Shown piece after piece: positions 19,175 to 29,871 of a stretch of 64,000 bases of DNA. A program made the translations under genes and the position numbers. Where the stretch lies: NCBI RefSeq assembly GCF_017916325.1, contig NC_090171.1, positions 450,501 through 514,500 of the forward strand, written 5' to 3'. Every line of letters starts with the position of its first letter. Within the stretch, counting starts at the first letter, position 1. Source of the DNA: Leishmania martiniquensis. Taxonomy: Eukaryota; Euglenozoa; Kinetoplastea; Trypanosomatida; Trypanosomatidae. The notes below the pieces were generated by a model that saw only the letters and a program-made list of their open reading frames with translations, ran no database searches and had not been told where the DNA came from.

Positions 19175-21112
19175 ATGAAGGCCCACCGTCGCCACGCAGC
19201 CGTCGACGAGGTGATCGACCCTTTGCCGTTCGATTACACGCTGCTTAGCCACCTCTACGTGCACTCTGACGGGACGGATGTGATCGATTTCAGCGGCCTC
19301 GCTCCAGGGAAAGAGAGCCGGTGCCGCGTGAACTTCTTCTTGAAGAACCGCAGCTTCGCGCCAGGGATGGCGGTGACGGAGCCTGAGGCCGTCGGGTCCT
19401 ACTTGCACCTGCGCGTCGACGAAGACGAGGGCGGCGCAGCGGACAGCTTTGAGGTCTGCAGGAGCCCCGACGAGCACATGGCAGTGCCACCGAGATGCAC
19501 GTCGGCTCCTCCGTCGAACCTGGTACGCATCGAGGACAAGGCAGAGCACTGGTGGCTGATGTGCCAGGCGGCTGAGGACGCTGCACCGTTCGCGCGCCTC
19601 TTTAAGGGAGCAGGCGATCTTTTCCGGTATTTAGAGCTGCACAAGCTTCAGCTACCCATAGGATTGGCGACTGGCAACGATGCGACTGCTGGCGCAAGGT
19701 TTCCGCGTAGCCCAGCGCCTCAGTCTAACCCTTTCAGCAACAGCAACGCTAGCGATAGCTCCGGACCGGTCCTGCCGCTAGCAAAGTGGCTGGACATCCA
19801 GGTTGACCGGTCGAACCCGCACAGTGCGGAGAGAGTCGCTGAGCTGTTAAATCACCTGCCGATCTCGCAGGAAACCAAGGACAGTTGCTTGTACCTATCC
19901 ACGGTGGACTCCATCGACATCAACTCGCTGCCCACGGGCAAAGTAGCCGACGCGATGCCTGAATACGTCTTTCTCAACCTGATGTGCACGCCGGTCGTGG
20001 ATGGGGGTCTGCGCCGCGAAAGGAGCGCTACTGCGACTAACGCTCCTAGGGCCGCAGCCGCTGCGCCTTCGTCAGAGAAAACGACTCTTTTGCACAGACT
20101 GAGAGGGATGAATAGTCGCCTCTCGGGCACAGAGAAGAAAAAGGCCCAGGGGGAGTCAACCAAGAAAAAGCGTTTCTCCGCTCACGCTTCATCGCACGGC
20201 ATCCTTTCCGCTACGCCCAGCGTGATGGAGATGCGCTTCGAGGCGGCGCGTACGAACGCCCCGCGTTCTTCCGTTCCGGAGCATGTGGCCGTCGCGGTCA
20301 TCGTCTTCCAGGATTGGATTTTCACCATACACGAAAAACCATTTGCCGAGATGGACGACATGCTGCGCATGGTACAGCTACACTGCGCGCCACCAGAGGT
20401 GGCCACCTCACAGCTAGGCTCCACCGCTCTCCTGTGCCCAACAATGCGACGTCGATTTACTGCACCGTTTGCGATGAGTGTTCTCTTGCAGATTGTGGTG
20501 GGACATCACCTCGACAGCATCACTCTTGCCCAAGCCGTTGACGAGCTTGGCGATTCTGTCTTCGAGGTCAAGGAAAAGCAGAAGGACCAGGACGCTGTCC
20601 TCCAGCACATCACCGCCGTCCGTCGCTGTTTTGGCGAGTGCGGCACCGACACAGCCCGGCGTGAGGTACTCTTCTCGTCTCTGCTGCAGCCCATTTTTGC
20701 AGACCGGTTTTTCGTGGCGGACTCCACCGTTCGCCGCGAGCTGGAGAACGCGCAGGCACATTTGCGGCAATTCCAGCGAGAGATATCAGACTGCCGCGAT
20801 GCAGTGGCTGCCTCCAACTGGTATCACAATGTCGCTATTCAGTGGGTACTGCTGCGCCGCGGTAACCGAGCTCTTCGCATGGTTCTCCTACTGACGAACA
20901 TGACAAACATCATGCAGCCGATCGTCATCGTGCAAACACTTTACGCGATGAACGTCCCGTTGCCTTTTGAGGCAGAGAGCGACCCACCCCACACGACACT
21001 GGCACCGTTTTTTGTCCTGGCTGCCATCTTCCTTGTCTACTGCACCCTCATCGTAGGCGCTATTCGCAGTATGATCGTTCGTAAGCGATTCCAGACACGT
21101 CTTCTGGCCTAA
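19175..21112 (+). CDS. CorA/Mrs2-like divalent cation transporter, AMN variant
   Basis: The 645-residue protein has the CorA plan: a long soluble N-terminal part and two closely spaced C-terminal membrane spans. The spans flank the signature loop, which here reads L-Y-A-M-N at residues 589-593 instead of the usual Y-G-M-N. The second span is APFFVLAAIFLVYCTLIVGAI. Before the spans come an IVFQDWIFTIHEKPF segment (CorA-type strand and helix) and a long helical stretch (ELENAQAHLRQFQREISDC) that would form the pore-lining stalk. The N-terminal 390 residues are longer than in bacterial CorA and include Ser/Lys-rich stretches. Mg2+ transport is expected from the family, but the Gly-to-Ala change makes activity uncertain. 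The start is the first ATG; the open frame begins upstream with TTG. Confidence 0.75.
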   Translation: MKAHRRHAAVDEVIDPLPFDYTLLSHLYVHSDGTDVIDFSGLAPGKESRCRVNFFLKNRSFAPGMAVTEPEAVGSYLHLRVDEDEGGAADSFEVCRSPDEHMAVPPRCTSAPPSNLVRIEDKAEHWWLMCQAAEDAAPFARLFKGAGDLFRYLELHKLQLPIGLATGNDATAGARFPRSPAPQSNPFSNSNASDSSGPVLPLAKWLDIQVDRSNPHSAERVAELLNHLPISQETKDSCLYLSTVDSIDINSLPTGKVADAMPEYVFLNLMCTPVVDGGLRRERSATATNAPRAAAAAPSSEKTTLLHRLRGMNSRLSGTEKKKAQGESTKKKRFSAHASSHGILSATPSVMEMRFEAARTNAPRSSVPEHVAVAVIVFQDWIFTIHEKPFAEMDDMLRMVQLHCAPPEVATSQLGSTALLCPTMRRRFTAPFAMSVLLQIVVGHHLDSITLAQAVDELGDSVFEVKEKQKDQDAVLQHITAVRRCFGECGTDTARREVLFSSLLQPIFADRFFVADSTVRRELENAQAHLRQFQREISDCRDAVAASNWYHNVAIQWVLLRRGNRALRMVLLLTNMTNIMQPIVIVQTLYAMNVPLPFEAESDPPHTTLAPFFVLAAIFLVYCTLIVGAIRSMIVRKRFQTRLLA

Positions 21113-22537
21113 ACAAAAGAACTAAGAGAACGGGCCCAGGGGAAGAAAATACTGACGGCACATCGACATAGCCGTATCGAGCAGAGGGTCAGGCGTGACG
21201 AGAAAGCAAACGAAGAGGAGCAGCGATGAGGAAGCGTCACTCAGGTACCTCTGGTGCGTTGGGAAAGAGAGACGGCGGAGCCGACGTGTAAGCTGGCATC
21301 ATTAAGCGCCCCCTTCTCCTCATCACCATCACACACTCAAACACCGAGACCACGGTTTCAACGCCCAGGGGAGGGGGTGGCATTGGACAGGAGGGCGAGA
21401 AGTTGCTCACACGAAGCACTCCTACATTCCTTTTTTTTCGTCTGCACGTGCGTGTGTGTCTTACGTAGAAAAGGCGGACACGCACCTGCAAGACTTTCGT
21501 TTGCGTTTGTTGGGACGCTGTCATGCTTCTTTCCTCCTTCTTTTTTTTTTCGCTTCTTCTCTGTTCTGTCCACCACCACCCCTTCCCCCCTCTCTCCCCA
21601 TCGGTCTCCATCGACATCATCGCGACTCTCTCTCTCCGGTTCTGCTGCATCGGAAATGATTTAAAAAAGGGGAAACTGCGCGACGCTTTTTTTTTGGCCC
21701 TTCCCCTCTCCCCCCTCCTTCCGCCCCCCTCTCCGTTGTTTGCTTTTTCAGTGCAAGCGTAAGCGCATAAGCACACGAGCGGCGGCGATCGATGGAGGAA
21801 GAGGAAGAGGTGGAGAGAGTGAGGCGCAATCGAAAGACAATAGGAGGAAACGGCATGGGAAGCATACGCAAGGCGGGCATGCCTGAGTCCGCGAGTGACT
21901 CTATGGGGAGCGCCTGGATGGGGAAGAAATAGCGGGGTGGAGCGTATGTCGCCTTCTGTGCTTAGTAGGATAATAGCAAGCCGAGTTCTTTCGTGCCTCT
22001 ACATCGTCGGGGGGGAGCTTTCACCAGCCTGTTACCCATCCCCGTTACCGTCGTCTTTGCTTCCTCCGCATGGACGATGTAGTGCCGCCATGGGCCAGCT
22101 CCGGCGGAAGGCCTTCTCTCAGTCGCGGCTGTTTGTGCTCCCCATGGCGGATGCTCTCATCGGCTATCGTCTTCTATTTTAATCCTTCACTGTTTCACCT
22201 TCTGTGACTGTGCGAGTCTTCCGCGTTGGCAAATCTGGGCCCTCTTCTTCTTTACCGCCGGTAGAACCCTTCGCGAAGGTTTCCTACGCGCCTCTCACCG
22301 CAGCATAGACTTCTTCTAATACCTTCAAACAGGCGGACACATAGAGACACGCATGTTCATGGTGAGGGGCAAACGTTACTGCTTCAGTGTTGCTGTCGGC
22401 GACTCCCTCGCACACGCCCGCTAGTGCACTCATCGTACCCTGACGCTCGCCTCCGCCGCCTTGTCTTACCTCTCTTTCAGGGTGTCGTTTGCCAAGGCAC
22501 AAGGGGCGATTGGCAAGCCTTGCGGCGGCGACACACA
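21113..22537. other. 1.4-kb spacer
   Basis: No gene is seen. It shows T-rich runs at about 21430 and 21540-21552, C/T tracts at 21570-21640 and 21688-21735, and a purine-rich stretch at 21785-21850. Confidence 0.6.
22461..22480 (+). promoter_or_regulatory. Trans-splice acceptor of the 22538 gene
   Basis: The tract TTGTCTTACCTCTCTTTCAG ends with AG at 22479-22480, giving a 5' UTR of about 57 nt. It argues against the upstream GTG start of the same frame. Confidence 0.6.
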
Positions 22538-23545
22538 ATGCTATGCGGCTCGCGTGTGATGCTCACCCGGCCGGCCGTGGCTTTCTTCAACATGAAGCAC
22601 TTCCAGGCGAAAAAGAAGTACAATCTTACCCCGCAGAACACACATGAGACGCTGTCCACCGTGCTCTCGCCCCGTGACAGACTGCTGCGGCAGTCTGTTT
22701 CGGGCAGCGGCGGGGCGCGTGTGCTCGTGCTGGATGCCCAGCAAAAGGTGAAGGGAGTTTATCTTCCCGTCTTCTGTATGCCACACCCCTCTACCTTTTC
22801 TACTGGCGGCAATTCTCTGGGCGTCCCAGTCGCCGATTACACGCACTTTATCGATGGGATGTCGGCCACGCGCAAAGCAAGCGGAGGCGACAGTGCACCC
22901 GCCTTGCCCAGCGTGCTCGTGGTCATGTCGCATCCGGAAGGGGTTGCCTACGGTACGTTTCGAGCGGATGGCACGCCGGGTGTTCCTATGAAGAATCTGA
23001 AACTACCGCCGACTCTGCAAGATGTCACGATACAGAAAGAAGCGACGAGCGTGGTGTCCAGCATGCTGAGAAATTCAGGATTGGGCACCGTGATGCCGAT
23101 GCTAAACGCCGCCAGCGGAACCAGGACTGTGTTGAGCGAACTCTACCAGGAGTTCAATGAGGGCGAACACGCCGCGGAGCTTTCAGCCTGTTGCACGTTT
23201 TTGTGGGTTCAAAGGGAAAGCAGGTCATTAACATCGTTGGAAGCCGCACGATCCTTCGAGCGGAACTGTGAGCGAATGCAAAGCGCCGGCGAGGGCGCCT
23301 TCGCACTGGCGACCGGCGGTGTGTCCTTTCTCGACCGCCGCTGGATCTTCTTAATGGATGCTGCCCTCCGCCCTGAAACTGGCTTAGGCCTCTATGCACG
23401 CGACTCAGCCACAGGTGATCGCATCGTGAACGCCACTGGGGTTCAGTCGGCCCTTAGCAGAGGAGCACTTCTCCTCGATTACGTTCCTCGGAGCGTGGTG
23501 GATGGGACAGGAGCAGAAAAGTCGAGCACGGCTGTCGGTGGTTGA
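22538..23545 (+). CDS. Conserved-type protein, unrecognised, possibly mitochondrial
   Basis: I do not recognise this 335-residue protein. It begins with a basic and hydroxylated stretch lacking acids (MLCGSRVMLTRPAVAFFNMK), as in mitochondrial presequences. The rest is globular in composition, without membrane spans, repeats or Cys/His clusters. Hydrophobic strands such as VLVVMSHPEGVAYGTF and RRWIFLMDAAL suggest an alpha/beta fold. The ATG at 22538 is the first after a good splice acceptor. Codon use and GC level match its neighbours, so a real gene is likely even without a family name. Confidence 0.7.
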   Translation: MLCGSRVMLTRPAVAFFNMKHFQAKKKYNLTPQNTHETLSTVLSPRDRLLRQSVSGSGGARVLVLDAQQKVKGVYLPVFCMPHPSTFSTGGNSLGVPVADYTHFIDGMSATRKASGGDSAPALPSVLVVMSHPEGVAYGTFRADGTPGVPMKNLKLPPTLQDVTIQKEATSVVSSMLRNSGLGTVMPMLNAASGTRTVLSELYQEFNEGEHAAELSACCTFLWVQRESRSLTSLEAARSFERNCERMQSAGEGAFALATGGVSFLDRRWIFLMDAALRPETGLGLYARDSATGDRIVNATGVQSALSRGALLLDYVPRSVVDGTGAEKSSTAVGG

Positions 23546-24641
23546 GACTGGCTACCAGCGACCCCCTCCCCTTCCTCCGCTACCGTGCCCTCTTCCGTTA
23601 CCATCCATCGTCTCGAAGTAGGCTACCATGGGCAACGCCCGTGAACGCAGTCAGGCGACAGCGGTGCCGTCGCATGAAAGCTTCCAGTAGCTCTCTTTGT
23701 GGTGCAAGGACGCCGCACGTAACCAAGAGAAGGGCGTTGGCGGCTGTAGTCCGCAGCCCTTCTGTAGCAGTGCTCAGCGCAATCCTTAGCGCGTAGAAGC
23801 GAGGAGAGCGGATGGGCCTTGTGGGAGCGCCCCACTGCGGTAAAAGGGCGCCGAAGGGCACCCAACGAATGTGTGTCGTCGAATCGAAGAGAAGACCGAC
23901 TTGTGCGGGGAAGATGAGCTTAGAGGTGACAAATGAAACCCCTGCCCTCGCCTAGCGAAGCACGAGAAGAAAAAAAAACTGCTACGCAGAGTACGCCACA
24001 GCAGCAAAGAAGCTGGTGCGCGCACAGATAAGCTATGCTGCATAAGGCAAAATGAGGTGTTGCTGCGGGGATTGTTCAATCTAAGCGTACGGAGGGAGGG
24101 ATAAGTATCTCACTGCACGATTCAGCCCTCTCGCTCTCGTGCTCTCGGCACGTGCATGACTCTGGTGGCCACGTGTTTCTACGTCTCCGTAGCCTACTTC
24201 AGGGCTGCCGAGAACGCTGCGAAATGTATGCGGGGACAGAATTTTTTTCGGATCATTGTTGGTGGACAGGGTGCACCCGTGATCCCAAAATTCCTCAACT
24301 CTCGTCGTCATAACCTCCACTACCTTCCCTTGCGGCCTCTACCGACAACGTCCTCTTCTTGCTTTCGATGCTCGACTCGGCCAATATGCTCTGTTTCTGC
24401 TTCCGTTTTGGTATTTTCTTCATCATTTTCACCCTGTGCGCATCATGCTCAGCCGCAATCCGGTCATTGCTGCATGTGCCGTGAAGTCGTGCGCCTCTTT
24501 CCTGACATACGTGCCTTATTAGTGGAAGGACAAGGACGTCTTCACTCCTACGCGGTGCGCCGTATCTTCTCTCTCTCTGTTTTTCTCGCCTGATCTTCTC
24601 TTCTTCTCTCCCCTCTTCTTAGCACGCCCTTGTGCAGCAGC
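23546..24641. other. 1.1-kb spacer
   Basis: No gene is seen. An A-rich run lies near 23966-23978, and C/T tracts at about 24340-24435 and 24566-24622. Confidence 0.6.
24566..24622 (+). promoter_or_regulatory. Trans-splice acceptor of the 24642 gene
   Basis: A 55-nt tract of TTCTCTCTCTC and TCTTCTCTCCCC type ends CTTCTTAG with AG at 24621-24622, 20 nt before the ATG. This is one of the clearest acceptors in the window. Confidence 0.65.
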
Positions 24642-25064
24642 ATGCGCCGTGCCGCGTACGCAGCAGTCGCGCCCTGTGCGCAGCCCATAGCCGCACGCAC
24701 ATCTATGCGAACGATCATCGCCGCCAAGGGCATCGTAGAAAACCGCATTACAAAACACTACAGCAACCGCACTGTCGAAGAGTCAAAAGCAGAGCAGGCC
24801 GAAAGTGTCAAGAAGCTGCTCCACCCCCATCCGCGCAACCGTAAGGAGGAGCTGAGTCACCTCACCCAGCACTGCAGCTACGAATACGTGCCAGAGTTTC
24901 AGCGTTGGGCGAATGACATGATGGCGGTGTACAGCGACCCGCAGGGGTATGGGCACGACATGGCCTATCACTACCATCGCATCTGGAAGGCGAAGAGTTT
25001 GACGCGCCGCGGGGTGGAGGACGGCAGCGGTGCGTTCGACGTCTGCCGTGTTCACCCGTTTTGA
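24642..25064 (+). CDS. Small protein with presequence-like N-terminus, unrecognised
   Basis: The 140-residue product is short but well supported by codon use, the acceptor just upstream and a clear ATG. Residues 1-30 (MRRAAYAAVAPC ... ARTSMR) are Arg/Ala-rich without acids, typical of a mitochondrial presequence. The mature part is mostly helical and rich in His, Tyr and charged residues (KKLLHPHPRNRKEELSHL, YHYHRIWKAK). It has no membrane span or known motif that I can see. It could be a small subunit of a mitochondrial complex or ribosome, which is a guess from size and targeting alone. Confidence 0.68.
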   Translation: MRRAAYAAVAPCAQPIAARTSMRTIIAAKGIVENRITKHYSNRTVEESKAEQAESVKKLLHPHPRNRKEELSHLTQHCSYEYVPEFQRWANDMMAVYSDPQGYGHDMAYHYHRIWKAKSLTRRGVEDGSGAFDVCRVHPF

Positions 25065-26413
25065 CGAACGAAACCGAAGAGGCAACGTCGCTCTTGTCTT
25101 TCATCCCTGCAGCAAAAAGGCCCTTCCTCGCGGAATGTTGTCCGCTTCCACCGTACCGGGGGATGGCCGGGCGGGTGCTTTGGGCCACACGGTACCTCAT
25201 TGGGGATCGCGTCAGTTTTTTTTTTGCTTTATTTATTTCCCTCCTGCTTTTGCTCGCGGAGAGACTCTGTGTGTCTGTGTGCGTGTATGTATGCTCTACT
25301 GTAACCTCACACACCCACCCCTCCCCTCCAGCCGATGCTCTCCTTCCCGGTTGTCAGGCCTTTCGATTGGTAGTCGCTTGGGAAGTCGTCGTCCTCGTTG
25401 GACAGTGAATGTTCCTGTCGCTCCCATCGCCTCCTTTGTTTGTACATTTCCCTATTGGACTGGCGTGGCTCCATCGGGAGGTCCCTTCGCCGCCAGAGCC
25501 GCGCCTTCCTCCACCCCCCTTCGCTCGCTGACGAGGGAGATGGCGTGCGTGTTGAGGAGAAGGGCCCTGCCTGCGATTTCGCTATCGTCGCACACGCTGG
25601 AGAAGGCGGCCGTTCACAAAACGGCTACAACGAAAGCGCGAGGATGGGACAGACGGCGCGGCACCTGTACCAGATGCAGCGAGCAGGCAGCATTAGCGCT
25701 TCTTACAACGATGCTTTGGCAGGAGCGCCGTGATGGGGAAAGAGGACTCTCTAACTGTCCAACTCTGAAGGACCCAAAGCGGTGAAGTCACGCAAAAACA
25801 CACGCACAGCGATATACACGAGGTCGGCGTCGCACTCCAAGAGGTAAGCAAGCAGCGTTTCTGCTGCCCTCGCCCTGTCCTCCTCACATACCTCATGCAT
25901 TGCTCCTACTGCCGCCCTTTTCGATTTTTTTTTGCATTTATTGTCCCCCATTCCTGTATCTCGTAACAGACTCCCTTGTTTGTTTCAGCTGCTCTTTCCT
26001 GTAAGCAGGGCACCTGCATCCCAGCGAGAGAGTGCATGTACCAACTCAATCTGTCGGGCAGAGCGATAGCGGGCCGAGCGCGTCAAGAAGCGTGTGCGCA
26101 GCTCATGTGTCTGTGTGCGTGTGTGCAACCAGCATCAGCGTCCCCCCACCACCACCACCACACCCCGCACGAACAGAATACGCCACTGCACCGACAAAAG
26201 TAAGGCAAAACGTGAAGTACATAAAGAGGAAGAAAAAACTGCGAGGCGCTCGCACAGTCGCTTTAACAGCGTGTGGCGCCATCCTCTTGCGTACACCGCT
26301 AAACTCGGCGGCATCCGTACCTCTCCATACACGCGGGTAGCATTCATAGAGAGTTGCGGAGGAACGTTCCGAGAAATAAAAAGACGCTGTCACTGCGCAT
26401 ACTATTCTTTCTA
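25065..26413. other. 1.35-kb spacer
   Basis: No gene is seen. A T-rich tract lies at 25215-25240, TG-rich sequence at 25267-25290, a second T/C tract at 25918-25988, and an ACC-repeat-like run at about 26145-26165. Confidence 0.6.
25918..25988 (+). promoter_or_regulatory. Candidate trans-splice acceptor of GPI10
   Basis: T/C-rich sequence ends TTGTTTGTTTCAG with AG at 25987-25988. The 5' UTR would be long (about 425 nt), and a nearer unnoticed site is possible. Confidence 0.35.
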
Positions 26414-28279
26414 ATGGACATGCTAAGTGTATTCAGTCGGTGGCCGCGTCCTTTGCGGTCCTGGAGACTACTGATGTGGCTGCTGCTCTATCGCACAGCT
26501 CTCTGTCTAACACTGCGGACGGGAGAGTCACCGGATGAATGGTGGCAGAGCGAAGAGGTTGCATACAAGGTGGTGTTCGGTCGTGGCCATCTCACGTGGG
26601 AGTGGGAGGACGCCATACGCTCCTATGTGTTTCCGTCCATTTTTGCTCTTCCGCTGCTCTTCCTAAAGCTGACGGGAACAGACACAGCCATGACAGTGTG
26701 GTCCTCGAGTCGCTGTGTCCAGGCTGGCATCTTCTTTGCGCAAGACTGCGCCATCCTCGCCCTCGCTCAGGATCTCGACGACCTTTGGAGCAGTGCGGAG
26801 TGCAGCTCATCACATCATAGCAGCAGCTCAACCCCACACACTTCACCATCTAGCGAATCCAAGGCATCGGGGCACAGGACGCCTACGATTGCGTCAACAA
26901 CGCTAGCGATGCTGGTGGTAGAGTGGTTCCTTATTCAAACAGGAGTGCGCAGCTACTCTAACGTGGTGGAGTCTCTATTCTTTCTTCTGTCGCTCAACCA
27001 AAGAAGCTGCGTAGCGTTTCTTCTCTGTGCAGGCGTGGCGTGTGCAATGCGCGCGACGGCAGCGTTTGCAGAGCTGCCAATTTTCATCCTGCACACGCTT
27101 CGCATCTGCCGCAAGAAGGGCGTCCTGCGCGGTCTTTCTTGGGCTGTCCTCACCACGGCGGGCATGGTGCTCGGCATAGCTGCTTGCATATGCCTCGTCG
27201 ACTACGTTTTTTATCAACGTTTTGTGTTCACTATGTACAATTTTCTGAAGCTTAACATTGTGGTGGGCGTCAGCAGGTTCTACGGGGTTCATCCGCCTCA
27301 CTGGTATGTCTTAGTGCTGCCCATCATGGCCGCTCCCTTCTTCCTATTTTTGGTGTGGATGCCCGTGTGTTGGAGGTGGATGAAGGCGGCCGAGAGGCAC
27401 CCCGCGAGAGAGCCTGCGCTGTACGCACAATGTGCGCTGCTTTCCACTTCTTCACGAACACTGAGACAGGAAGTGAAGCGGTGGGGCTTTGTAGTCGGTG
27501 TGGCACTCCTGCCTTACAGTGCTGTTAGCCACAAGGAGATGCGCTTCGTCTACTTTCTCCTCCCGATGCTGTTGGTGCTTTCCAGTATGGTCGTCGTTGT
27601 CCTCTGTACTACTCCTCGGTCCATCGTGAAGGGCCCGCGTAACGCGCGACATCGGTCTGGGGGCCCTGCCGTGCCATCGACTGCAACGGTACGCCGCCTC
27701 TTCACGCTCTTTTGGGTGCTGAATTCGGTGTTGGTGACTGCACTTCTCTACGGATACCGCTGCGGCGGTCCGACAATGTTCCGTCGAATTCGCAGCGCCG
27801 ACCGGTACTTCGAGCACCTGGAAGTGCTGACGCATTGCTTCTCGACGCCTGGGTTTGCCCAGCTGCATGGCAAGGTGAATCGGCTGGACTGGGTGAGCTG
27901 CCCGATGAAGTTGGACGGCGTTTCGGGCATGCCAGTGGTGACTCAAGACCGTCTGTTTACGGAGCAGCCGAAGGCGTACGCAATGTGGCGTTACCTGCGG
28001 GTGATGGGAAGGCTCGATGTCGAGGAGAGGGGCACAGGAGTTGAGGGGAAGTTGCTGAGGGATGAGTGGTGGCGGGAAATGCACCGCCTGATGCCACCAG
28101 ATGAAGCCCCGGCTCTTCCAGACGGCATTATTCTCTTCCAGAACACGGCTCACTCTCTGGAGGGTGATCTTTTGCGGCCATTGGGCTACCACCGAGTCAC
28201 AGTCGTGTTTCACGCACCCCACAGCCTTGAACCGAACGAGGACCGCTTCCTCGAGCTATGGTCCCGGGAAGTGTCGTAG
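26414..28279 (+). CDS. GPI10: GPI mannosyltransferase III (GPI10/PIG-B)
   Basis: The 621-residue multi-span membrane protein fits the GPI10/PIG-B branch of the ALG9-type dolichol-phosphate-mannose transferases. These enzymes add the third mannose to the GPI anchor precursor in the ER lumen. The first luminal loop has the family's acidic motif E-S-P-D-E-W-W-Q-S-E-E-V (about residues 38-49), followed by GHLTWEWEDAIRSYVFP. The later SHKEMRFVYFLLPML motif (about 372-386) is also typical. About eight to ten hydrophobic spans are visible. GPI anchors are abundant in trypanosomatids, so the gene is expected. The start could be the ATG at 26414 or 26420; the frame before it opens with TTG. Confidence 0.87.
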   Translation: MDMLSVFSRWPRPLRSWRLLMWLLLYRTALCLTLRTGESPDEWWQSEEVAYKVVFGRGHLTWEWEDAIRSYVFPSIFALPLLFLKLTGTDTAMTVWSSSRCVQAGIFFAQDCAILALAQDLDDLWSSAECSSSHHSSSSTPHTSPSSESKASGHRTPTIASTTLAMLVVEWFLIQTGVRSYSNVVESLFFLLSLNQRSCVAFLLCAGVACAMRATAAFAELPIFILHTLRICRKKGVLRGLSWAVLTTAGMVLGIAACICLVDYVFYQRFVFTMYNFLKLNIVVGVSRFYGVHPPHWYVLVLPIMAAPFFLFLVWMPVCWRWMKAAERHPAREPALYAQCALLSTSSRTLRQEVKRWGFVVGVALLPYSAVSHKEMRFVYFLLPMLLVLSSMVVVVLCTTPRSIVKGPRNARHRSGGPAVPSTATVRRLFTLFWVLNSVLVTALLYGYRCGGPTMFRRIRSADRYFEHLEVLTHCFSTPGFAQLHGKVNRLDWVSCPMKLDGVSGMPVVTQDRLFTEQPKAYAMWRYLRVMGRLDVEERGTGVEGKLLRDEWWREMHRLMPPDEAPALPDGIILFQNTAHSLEGDLLRPLGYHRVTVVFHAPHSLEPNEDRFLELWSREVS

Positions 28280-29115
28280 CGAGGTGGATTGTGAAATAGC
28301 CTGCCAAGGTGTGCCAGCGCTGATGACCGAGAGGGAGGGAGAGACAGAAGCCTTCCGCCCACCGCCTCCAGTCGCCATCTTCTAAAGGTTTTCTCAGAGG
28401 CTTTCTCCTTGTGGCAGACTCACGCCGTACATTGCCATCCGTAATTGGCTTGACGTTCGGATACACTCACCCTTTTTGCTTATTTGTTTTTCGCTCTGCG
28501 CAAAAAAAAAACGATGGTAGGTGAGTAAAGAGTGCACTCATCTTAGCATCTGCGGCAAAACAAGGGGGAGGCAGCAGGTCAGGTTCGATTCATGAACAGC
28601 TCTGGGATCTGGCTCCCCTTGGGCAGGGCTCCTGTCACGGAGCTATGCAACAGAGAGGGGATGAGAGAGGGGGGAAGGAAGCCGTGGCGCGGGTGGTGCG
28701 CTTGTGTGCCACAGGCGTGGATCAGCATCTCTCTCTCTTGTGTTTGTTTGCTTTCGTGTGTGTGTGTGTGTGTGTCTGTGTATCGTGGCCACCAACTTCC
28801 TCAGCGCCTCCCTCCCTCTCCCCCTCCCTCGCCAGACAAAGAGAGAGAGCTGTGTCGCTTCCGCAGACTGCTAACGGTTGGTGCTCGGCAGCGGGCGTAA
28901 AGACGCGTTTGTCTTCGTTCCTTCGCTGTTAGCGCATCGGCTCCGATGGCGCACCATCTTAGCTCGTGACGGCTGACTCTTTCGCTATTTTTTCTGCAAT
29001 CACTTTCTGTCGAGGGAGGAACCTTTTTGTCGCTGCCTCCGTGTGTGCGAGCTCGCCTGCTAGCGTTTCTTTTGCCCTTACGTCCAAAGCGGGCGTGAGT
29101 GGAAACGTCGCATCC
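28280..29115. other. 0.8-kb spacer
   Basis: No gene is seen. It holds an A run at 28501-28510, a TG repeat at 28756-28775, and pyrimidine tracts at 28808-28835 and about 28977-29010. Confidence 0.6.
28808..28835 (+). promoter_or_regulatory. Candidate trans-splice acceptor of the 29116 gene
   Basis: A CTCCCTCCCTCTCCCCCTCC tract ends GCCAG with AG at 28834-28835, following directly on the TG repeat. Later AGs after T-rich runs near 29015 are alternatives. Confidence 0.4.
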
Positions 29116-29871
29116 ATGTCATCGCGCATGGCAATGTACGCCTCAGCGTCGATGAATCAATATCTGCAGCAAGCGGCGGAGGACGACGTTGTCTGCGCAT
29201 TTGGCCCCGACTACTTCCACGGTGCCCGCGCTGGTGCGTGCGCCGGGTCTCTCTTCTCTGCAAGCCTTTGTTGGTACACGTTTCGCCGGTTGAAAGAGGA
29301 CCAGCGCCAGGTCGACTTCCTCGCCGGTCTCAAGCAAGGCCAGTGCAACTCCCACTTCTCTTCATGGACGCTTCTCCGCGGCTTGCACACCCAGCCGATG
29401 CTCACCACCGGGTGCATTGCGCTTGCTGTCACGTCTGCAATGAAGTGCACCAAATGCTACCTGGCGAATCTTCGGTGCCGTGAGTTTTTCATGGATGACG
29501 TGCAGTTCACTATGCTCCAAGAGCTGAGTGAAACGGATGCAGAGGCCGCTGCTTTTCTAGCGAATTGCACACACGATGCGACCCACTGCAACGTGGTCCC
29601 GCATGGCACCTTTCTCGAGTCCCCAGAGGCTCGAGACGAGAGTCCACAACCCCCGGCAACGGCTCCGTGTAGGCCCCCGTCGGCATCGACGCTGAGGGAC
29701 TTTGCAGACACCCACAGCACTCCGCGGGGCGCTCGTCCACTCACCTCTCTTCACCGCGCACCGACATACTACGACGGCGTTGCTGTGGCGTTCCTCGGCT
29801 CTGTGTTCGACTGTTTCCTGCCTCTGAAGCCTGTCCAGCGTTATCACCACATGCGTGCTGGCCTTTGTTAG
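29116..29871 (+). CDS. Small membrane-associated protein, unrecognised
   Basis: I do not recognise this 251-residue protein. Two short, small-residue-rich hydrophobic segments are visible at about residues 39-55 (GACAGSLFSASLCWYTF) and 95-111 (MLTTGCIALAVTSAMKC), separated by a basic loop. The C-terminal third is Pro/Ser/Thr-rich, then ends in a hydrophobic VAVAFLGSVFDCFLPL stretch. Cys residues are frequent. Paired small-residue spans can suggest a mitochondrial inner membrane protein, but I have no motif to support that. The start is the ATG at 29116; ATGs at 29131 and 29137 lie close behind. The open frame upstream begins with GTG. Confidence 0.6.
   Translation: MSSRMAMYASASMNQYLQQAAEDDVVCAFGPDYFHGARAGACAGSLFSASLCWYTFRRLKEDQRQVDFLAGLKQGQCNSHFSSWTLLRGLHTQPMLTTGCIALAVTSAMKCTKCYLANLRCREFFMDDVQFTMLQELSETDAEAAAFLANCTHDATHCNVVPHGTFLESPEARDESPQPPATAPCRPPSASTLRDFADTHSTPRGARPLTSLHRAPTYYDGVAVAFLGSVFDCFLPLKPVQRYHHMRAGLC

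Noticed and set aside
28580..28596. GGTTCGATTC, a B-box-like word
   Set aside because: No paired T-stem or tRNA body can be formed around it.
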